Shown: positions 5,352-8,152 of the stretch, in pieces
How positions within the stretch are numbered: position 1 is the stretch's first letter
Layout of the letters: each line of letters begins with the position of its first letter
Assembly (NCBI GenBank): GCA_041639705.1
Contig: JBEQBT010000148.1
Span: 1 to 8,152, forward strand
Origin: JARDZI01 sp041639705
Lineage (GTDB): Bacteria > Bacillota > Clostridia > Clostridiales > Caloramatoraceae
DNA length: 8,152 nucleotides
Direction: 5' to 3'
Program-made: the position numbers and the translations under genes
Notes under the pieces: model-generated
The model's input: the letters and a program-made list of their open reading frames with translations, nothing else
Database searches by the model: none
Told to the model about the DNA's origin: nothing

Positions 5352-6284
5352 TTATTTAGGCTTGCTTACAAACATTTGGGAAAACATATTTCCATATTGA
5401 CCACCCTGTTTTATACCTATTCCAATATGGGTATAATCTGGGTTTAATATATTTTGTCTATGACCTGGAGAATTCATAAATGCATTATGAGCATTTTGTA
5501 CGTTTTGATTACCTGCAATGTTTTCTGCAGCCTTAACATAATGAACCCCAAAGGACTTCATCATGTCAAAGGGACTGCCATATTTAGGAGAGTTGTGACT
5601 AAAATAATTATTATCTATCATATCCTGAGCCTTAACCCGGGCAACGTTAGTAACCTGCATGTCAACCTGCAGTGCAGGAAGATTATTTTGAGAACGGGCT
5701 TGATTAACTAATGTTATCATCTGTTGTTCCATGCTTGTTAGGGATGTAGAATTTGCCTGGGTAGTTGGAGTTTTTGGAGCTGGTGTAGTCTGTGGTGTTG
5801 TACCTGTAGTAGAAGGAGTCTGGGGTGTTATTCCTGTGGTTGACGGAATAGGGGGTGTTACTCCTAAAAGTGAGGGAGTCTGGGGTGATGTTCCTCCAGT
5901 TGTTGGCCCTTGTGGTGTTGCTCCAGCGGCTGCTGGCGGCATTTCAGGCCTATTGTCATCAACAACTATGGGCTTAACCTGACCCTGTGGTATAAAACCG
6001 ATTTGGTTACTTGGCAGCTTTACTGCAAACCAATCTGAAACCTTGCTTACCACATCATAGCTGTCATTTTTGTTTGTTGACTGTACTACAGGTGCAGTGG
6101 GGGAACAGCCTGTTCTAATATTTGCATTATCAGCTGTAACCTTTATTCTTTGAACCTCTCCAGATTCAGATACGGAGGACTCCACTCCAGCTATTGGCTG
6201 CTGTCTTCGATTTTGATTTTGTGAGCATGAGATTGTAAAGCTTAATATCAAAACTAAAGTAAAAACAAAAATTGGTTTTTTCAA
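5352..6284 (-). CDS. secreted SH3/CAP-domain lipoprotein (YkwD-like)
   Basis: This is a 310-residue exported protein, read from TTG 6284 because GGGAGGG lies 6 bases upstream. The in-frame ATG at 6299 overlaps that ribosome site and has none of its own. Residues 1-20 (MKKPIFVFTLVLILSFTISC) are a signal peptide ending in a lipobox-like TISC, so Cys20 is probably lipidated and membrane-anchored. Residues 47-105 form a bacterial SH3 domain (NANIRTG near 55, SDWFAVKL near 85, GFIPQG near 97), which usually binds cell-wall material. Residues 115-180 are a Pro/Thr-rich linker built on ten-residue repeats. Residues 185-308 are a CAP/SCP domain with His230 in SHNSP, Glu254 in AENIAG and His275 in SPGHRQNIL, the usual cavity residues. 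The enzymatic role of bacterial CAP domains is unsettled. The gene is convergent with the MFS gene and 143 bp downstream of ilvE, separated from it by a terminator. Confidence 0.85.
   Translation of the reverse strand: MKKPIFVFTLVLILSFTISCSQNQNRRQQPIAGVESSVSESGEVQRIKVTADNANIRTGCSPTAPVVQSTNKNDSYDVVSKVSDWFAVKLPSNQIGFIPQGQVKPIVVDDNRPEMPPAAAGATPQGPTTGGTSPQTPSLLGVTPPIPSTTGITPQTPSTTGTTPQTTPAPKTPTTQANSTSLTSMEQQMITLVNQARSQNNLPALQVDMQVTNVARVKAQDMIDNNYFSHNSPKYGSPFDMMKSFGVHYVKAAENIAGNQNVQNAHNAFMNSPGHRQNILNPDYTHIGIGIKQGGQYGNMFSQMFVSKPK
5791..5940 (-). repeat. 30-bp coding tandem repeat, five degenerate units
   Basis: Units begin at 5791, 5821, 5851, 5881 and 5911 on the plus strand, each starting TG(T/G)GGTG or GGGGGTG and ending near GGAGTC. 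A sixth, more worn copy may lie at 5761. On the coding strand each unit encodes about ten residues of the type G-(T/I/V)-(T/S)-P-x-(T/I)-P-S-T-T in the lipoprotein linker. Thirty is a multiple of three, so gain or loss of units keeps the frame. Confidence 0.75.
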
Positions 6285-6290
6285 TACAAT

Positions 6291-6297
6291 CCCTCCC
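6291..6297 (-). promoter_or_regulatory. ribosome binding site fixing the TTG start of the lipoprotein
   Basis: GGGAGGG on the minus strand lies 6 bases before TTG 6284. The TTG start gives a standard MKK-type signal peptide. Confidence 0.65.
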
Positions 6298-6383
6298 ATA
6301 TGGTTAGACCTAATATATAATTGGCATACTATTAATATTTGAATATAACATGAATTTTATTAGGGGGATTTTATATTTATAAA

Positions 6384-6421
6384 ATGTAAAAAAAGGAACC
6401 TAATTTAATAGATTCCTTTTT
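6384..6421 (-). terminator. intrinsic terminator after ilvE
   Basis: Positions 6421-6409 and 6402-6390 pair over 13 bp with one mismatch (6399/6412) and a 6-base loop. Reading on the minus strand, the T-run continues past the stem. It begins 6 bp after the ilvE stop and separates ilvE from the lipoprotein gene, which therefore probably has its own promoter in 6300-6380. Only weak matches to one were seen there. Confidence 0.75.
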
Positions 6422-6427
6422 AAAAAT

Positions 6428-7453
6428 TTATTTTACCTTAACTATCCATCCCTTAGGAGGTTCAACATCTCCAAATTGAATTCCACATAGTGTATCATAA
6501 AGCTTTTTCGTTATAGGTCCAACTTCAGTCTGGCTATGGAATATATGAAGTTTACCCTTATATTCAACCCCACCAATAGGAGATATAACTGCTGCTGTAC
6601 CACATGCACCTGCTTCTTTAAATTCATCAATATTATCTATAAATACATCTCTTTCCTCGACATCTAATCCTAAATATTCCTTTGCTACTGTCAGTAATGA
6701 GTACTTGGTGATGCTCGGTAAAATGGATTCTGATTTAGGAGTAATAAATTTATTATCCTTAGTTATACCAAAGAAATTAGCAGCACCAACCTCTTCAATC
6801 TTAGTATGAGTTGTTGGATCTAGATAAATACAGTCTGCAAAGCCTTTTTTAACAGCTAGCTCATGAGGAAGAAGACTTGCAGCATAGTTTCCACCGACCT
6901 TAGCAGCACCTGTTCCAAATGGAGCGGCTCTGTCATAATCAGAAATCATAAAATTAACTGGTGCCAAACCACCCTTAAAGTATGGTCCTACAGGTGAGCA
7001 AAATACTCCAAATAGATATTCTGGAGCTGGCTTTACTCCTATATTATCTCCAACACCTATTACATATGGTCTTAGATAAAGAGTTGCTCCTGTTTCATAT
7101 GGAGGAACATATGCATCATTTGCTTTAACAACCTGAATACATGCATCAATGAATTTTTCTTCAGGTACTTCAGGCATTAATAGACGCCTACAGCTGGTAT
7201 TCATACGCTTTGAGTTTTGATCAGGTCTGAAGAGTTGTATATTACCATCCTTTGTTCTGTAGGCTTTTAAGCCTTCAAAGCACTGTTGACCATAATGAAG
7301 AGCAGTAGAACCTTCACTAATAGTTAAAGTATTGTCTTCATCAAGTATTCCATCGTCCCAACTTCCGTTTTTCCATAATGATTTATATCGAAAGTCTGTT
7401 TTTGTGTAAGTAAATCCTAATTTTCCCCATTCAATATTTACGATTTTACTCAA
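6428..7453 (-). CDS. ilvE: branched-chain amino acid aminotransferase
   Basis: This is a 341-residue PLP enzyme of fold type IV. It catalyses transfer of the amino group between glutamate and the 2-oxo acids of leucine, isoleucine and valine, the last step of their synthesis and first of their breakdown. Translation is taken from TTG 7453, which gives an N-terminus MSKIVNIEWGKLGF as is usual in the family. GGGGTG lies 6 bases upstream, whereas the in-frame GTG at 7462 overlaps that site. Lys185 in GAAKVGGNYA is the Schiff-base lysine, and Glu221 in KIEEVGAANFF the usual partner of the cofactor ring nitrogen. LHYGQQCFEGLKAYR (52-66), LRPYVIG (127-133) and ACGTAAVISPIG (283-294) are further BCAT motifs. 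Length is normal. It stands alone, with no ilv or leu genes beside it. The upstream region has no T-box leader that I can recognise. Confidence 0.94.
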   Translation of the reverse strand: MSKIVNIEWGKLGFTYTKTDFRYKSLWKNGSWDDGILDEDNTLTISEGSTALHYGQQCFEGLKAYRTKDGNIQLFRPDQNSKRMNTSCRRLLMPEVPEEKFIDACIQVVKANDAYVPPYETGATLYLRPYVIGVGDNIGVKPAPEYLFGVFCSPVGPYFKGGLAPVNFMISDYDRAAPFGTGAAKVGGNYAASLLPHELAVKKGFADCIYLDPTTHTKIEEVGAANFFGITKDNKFITPKSESILPSITKYSLLTVAKEYLGLDVEERDVFIDNIDEFKEAGACGTAAVISPIGGVEYKGKLHIFHSQTEVGPITKKLYDTLCGIQFGDVEPPKGWIVKVK

Positions 7454-7459
7454 ACATAT

Positions 7460-7465
7460 CACCCC
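7460..7465 (-). promoter_or_regulatory. ribosome binding site fixing the TTG start of ilvE
   Basis: GGGGTG on the minus strand is 6 bases before TTG 7453. It overlaps the alternative in-frame GTG at 7462, which is therefore unlikely to be the start. Confidence 0.65.
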
Positions 7466-7543
7466 AATTTAAATAAATAATATTTAGTAACCATCTATAT
7501 TATAACTTAAATAAAAGAAAATTTAAGTATTAAAATAAAAAAA

Positions 7544-7572
7544 GTTATAATTTATACTGAAATATGTGTTAA
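7544..7572 (-). promoter_or_regulatory. candidate ilvE promoter
   Basis: On the minus strand TTAACA (7572-7567) and TATAAC (7549-7544) are spaced 17 bp, each one base off the sigma-A consensus. A perfect TATAAT nearer the gene (7504-7499) has only a poor -35. The leader would be under about 90 nt, too short for a T-box element. Confidence 0.45.
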
Positions 7573-7598
7573 ATAATATATTTTTATGGAAAAAACCA

Positions 7599-7695
7599 TT
7601 GATTTTTGTTACACTATATAGTTATAAAGTGGTAATGTATTAGCAATATATATTTATATGAGTATCTTTATAATTTTTCATATATAAAATATAAT
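7599..7695 (+). promoter_or_regulatory. candidate promoters of the aminopeptidase gene
   Basis: Two options are visible on the plus strand. The first is TTGATT (7599-7604) with TATAAA (7623-7628) at 18 bp, with the perfect palindrome ACTATATAGT (7613-7622) in the spacer. The second is TTTATA (7667-7672) with a perfect TATAAT (7690-7695) at 17 bp. The 282-bp divergent gap is extremely AT-rich and otherwise shows no gene or recognised riboswitch. Confidence 0.35.
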
Positions 7696-7735
7696 ATGTA
7701 TAGATAAAATATTTTTTATGAAATGAGGTTTTATT

Positions 7736-8152
7736 GTGAATGAAGGTTTTCTTAAAAAATATGCTCGGTTAATTGTAAAGTCAGGGATTAATATTCAAAA
7801 AAATCAGGTTCTTGTAGTATCCTCTCCAATCGAGTGTGCAGAATTTACAAGAATGATAGCAGAGGTTGCATATGAGGAGGGAGCAAAGGAAGTAGTTGTA
7901 AGATGGCAGGATGATTTACTTACGAAAATTAAGTACATAAATGCTCCTGAGGAAGTTTTCAATGAATACCCAGAATGGCAGAAGGAGTTTTTCTTATCCT
8001 ATGTACGTCAGGGTGCTGGGTTTTTAAGCATAGCTGCTTCAGATCCAGAGGTTATGAAGGGCGTAAGTCCTGAAAGAATGGCAAAATGGGGAAAGGTAAG
8101 TGGAACTGCACTAAAGGAATACAGAGAAAGACTTATGAGTAATAAAAATGTA
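7736..8152 (+). CDS. M29-type aminopeptidase, 5' part (runs off right edge)
   Basis: GTG 7736 opens a frame of 139 codons that reaches the window edge without a stop, with GAGG about 8 bases upstream. ATG 7740 is in another frame and stops quickly. The N-terminal sequence FLKKYARLIVKSGINIQKNQ, then VLVVSSPIECAEFTRMIAEVAYEEGAKEV in two blocks, and a following VRWQDD, match the first domain of thermophilic-type metalloaminopeptidases (AmpS/PepS/aminopeptidase T group, peptidase family M29). Further family-like features are the acidic PEEVFNEYPEW and the GAGFLSIAASDPEVMKGVSPERMAKW region. These cytosolic enzymes remove N-terminal residues from peptides using two metal ions. The Glu/His/Asp metal ligands lie in the missing C-terminal part, so activity cannot be confirmed. 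It is divergent from ilvE. Confidence 0.87.
   Translation, partial: MNEGFLKKYARLIVKSGINIQKNQVLVVSSPIECAEFTRMIAEVAYEEGAKEVVVRWQDDLLTKIKYINAPEEVFNEYPEWQKEFFLSYVRQGAGFLSIAASDPEVMKGVSPERMAKWGKVSGTALKEYRERLMSNKNV

Noticed and set aside
5454..5711. Plus-strand frame of 85 codons
   Set aside because: It is antisense to the CAP domain coding region and has no recognisable domain.
5731..5982. Open plus-strand frame rich in Gly and Val
   Set aside because: It is the antisense reading of the Pro/Thr repeat linker of the lipoprotein, with no ribosome site; the opposite strand has clear domains.

Overview
The window looks like chromosomal sequence from a low-GC Gram-positive anaerobe of the Clostridium type. 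The evidence is strongly AT-rich intergenic DNA, purine-rich Shine-Dalgarno sites ahead of every gene, frequent GTG and TTG starts, classic hairpin-plus-T-run terminators, and a gene set common in clostridia: HD-GYP protein, small DUF3785-like protein, TM1586-type nitroreductase, SH3/CAP lipoprotein, M29-type aminopeptidase. No rRNA, tRNA, CRISPR array, transposase or phage gene was seen. The assignment rests on protein and signal recognition by eye, not on a database search.

Layout. The left edge holds the 5' part of an HD-GYP signalling gene on the minus strand (1-429). It diverges from a plus-strand gene for a DUF2161-type PD-(D/E)XK protein with a C-terminal winged helix (595-1338). After a 213-bp gap with a candidate promoter come a four-cysteine small protein and a nitroreductase spaced like an operon (1552-2863). 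A TTG-started msrA follows (2990-3556). The stretch 3557-3917 has no large gene but is structured. It holds a candidate promoter, a 41-codon ORF with an excellent ribosome site, two inverted repeats, and a strong intrinsic terminator ending 60 bp before an MFS efflux-type transporter (3918-5126). Two terminators then separate the transporter from convergent minus-strand genes: a secreted SH3/CAP lipoprotein with a 30-bp coding tandem repeat (5352-6284) and the branched-chain aminotransferase ilvE (6428-7453). A divergent M29-type aminopeptidase runs off the right edge (7736-8152).

How the genes relate. Most are ordinary housekeeping or accessory genes: methionine sulfoxide repair, flavin-dependent reduction, branched-chain amino acid transamination, peptide turnover, cell-envelope protein, efflux. 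The most interesting candidate is the region ahead of the MFS gene. Its order (short translated ORF, stem-loops, terminator, transporter) is the arrangement used by ribosome-mediated attenuators of antibiotic-resistance genes, but no convincing antiterminator could be drawn by eye. The rest of the window does not look like a mobile or defence island.
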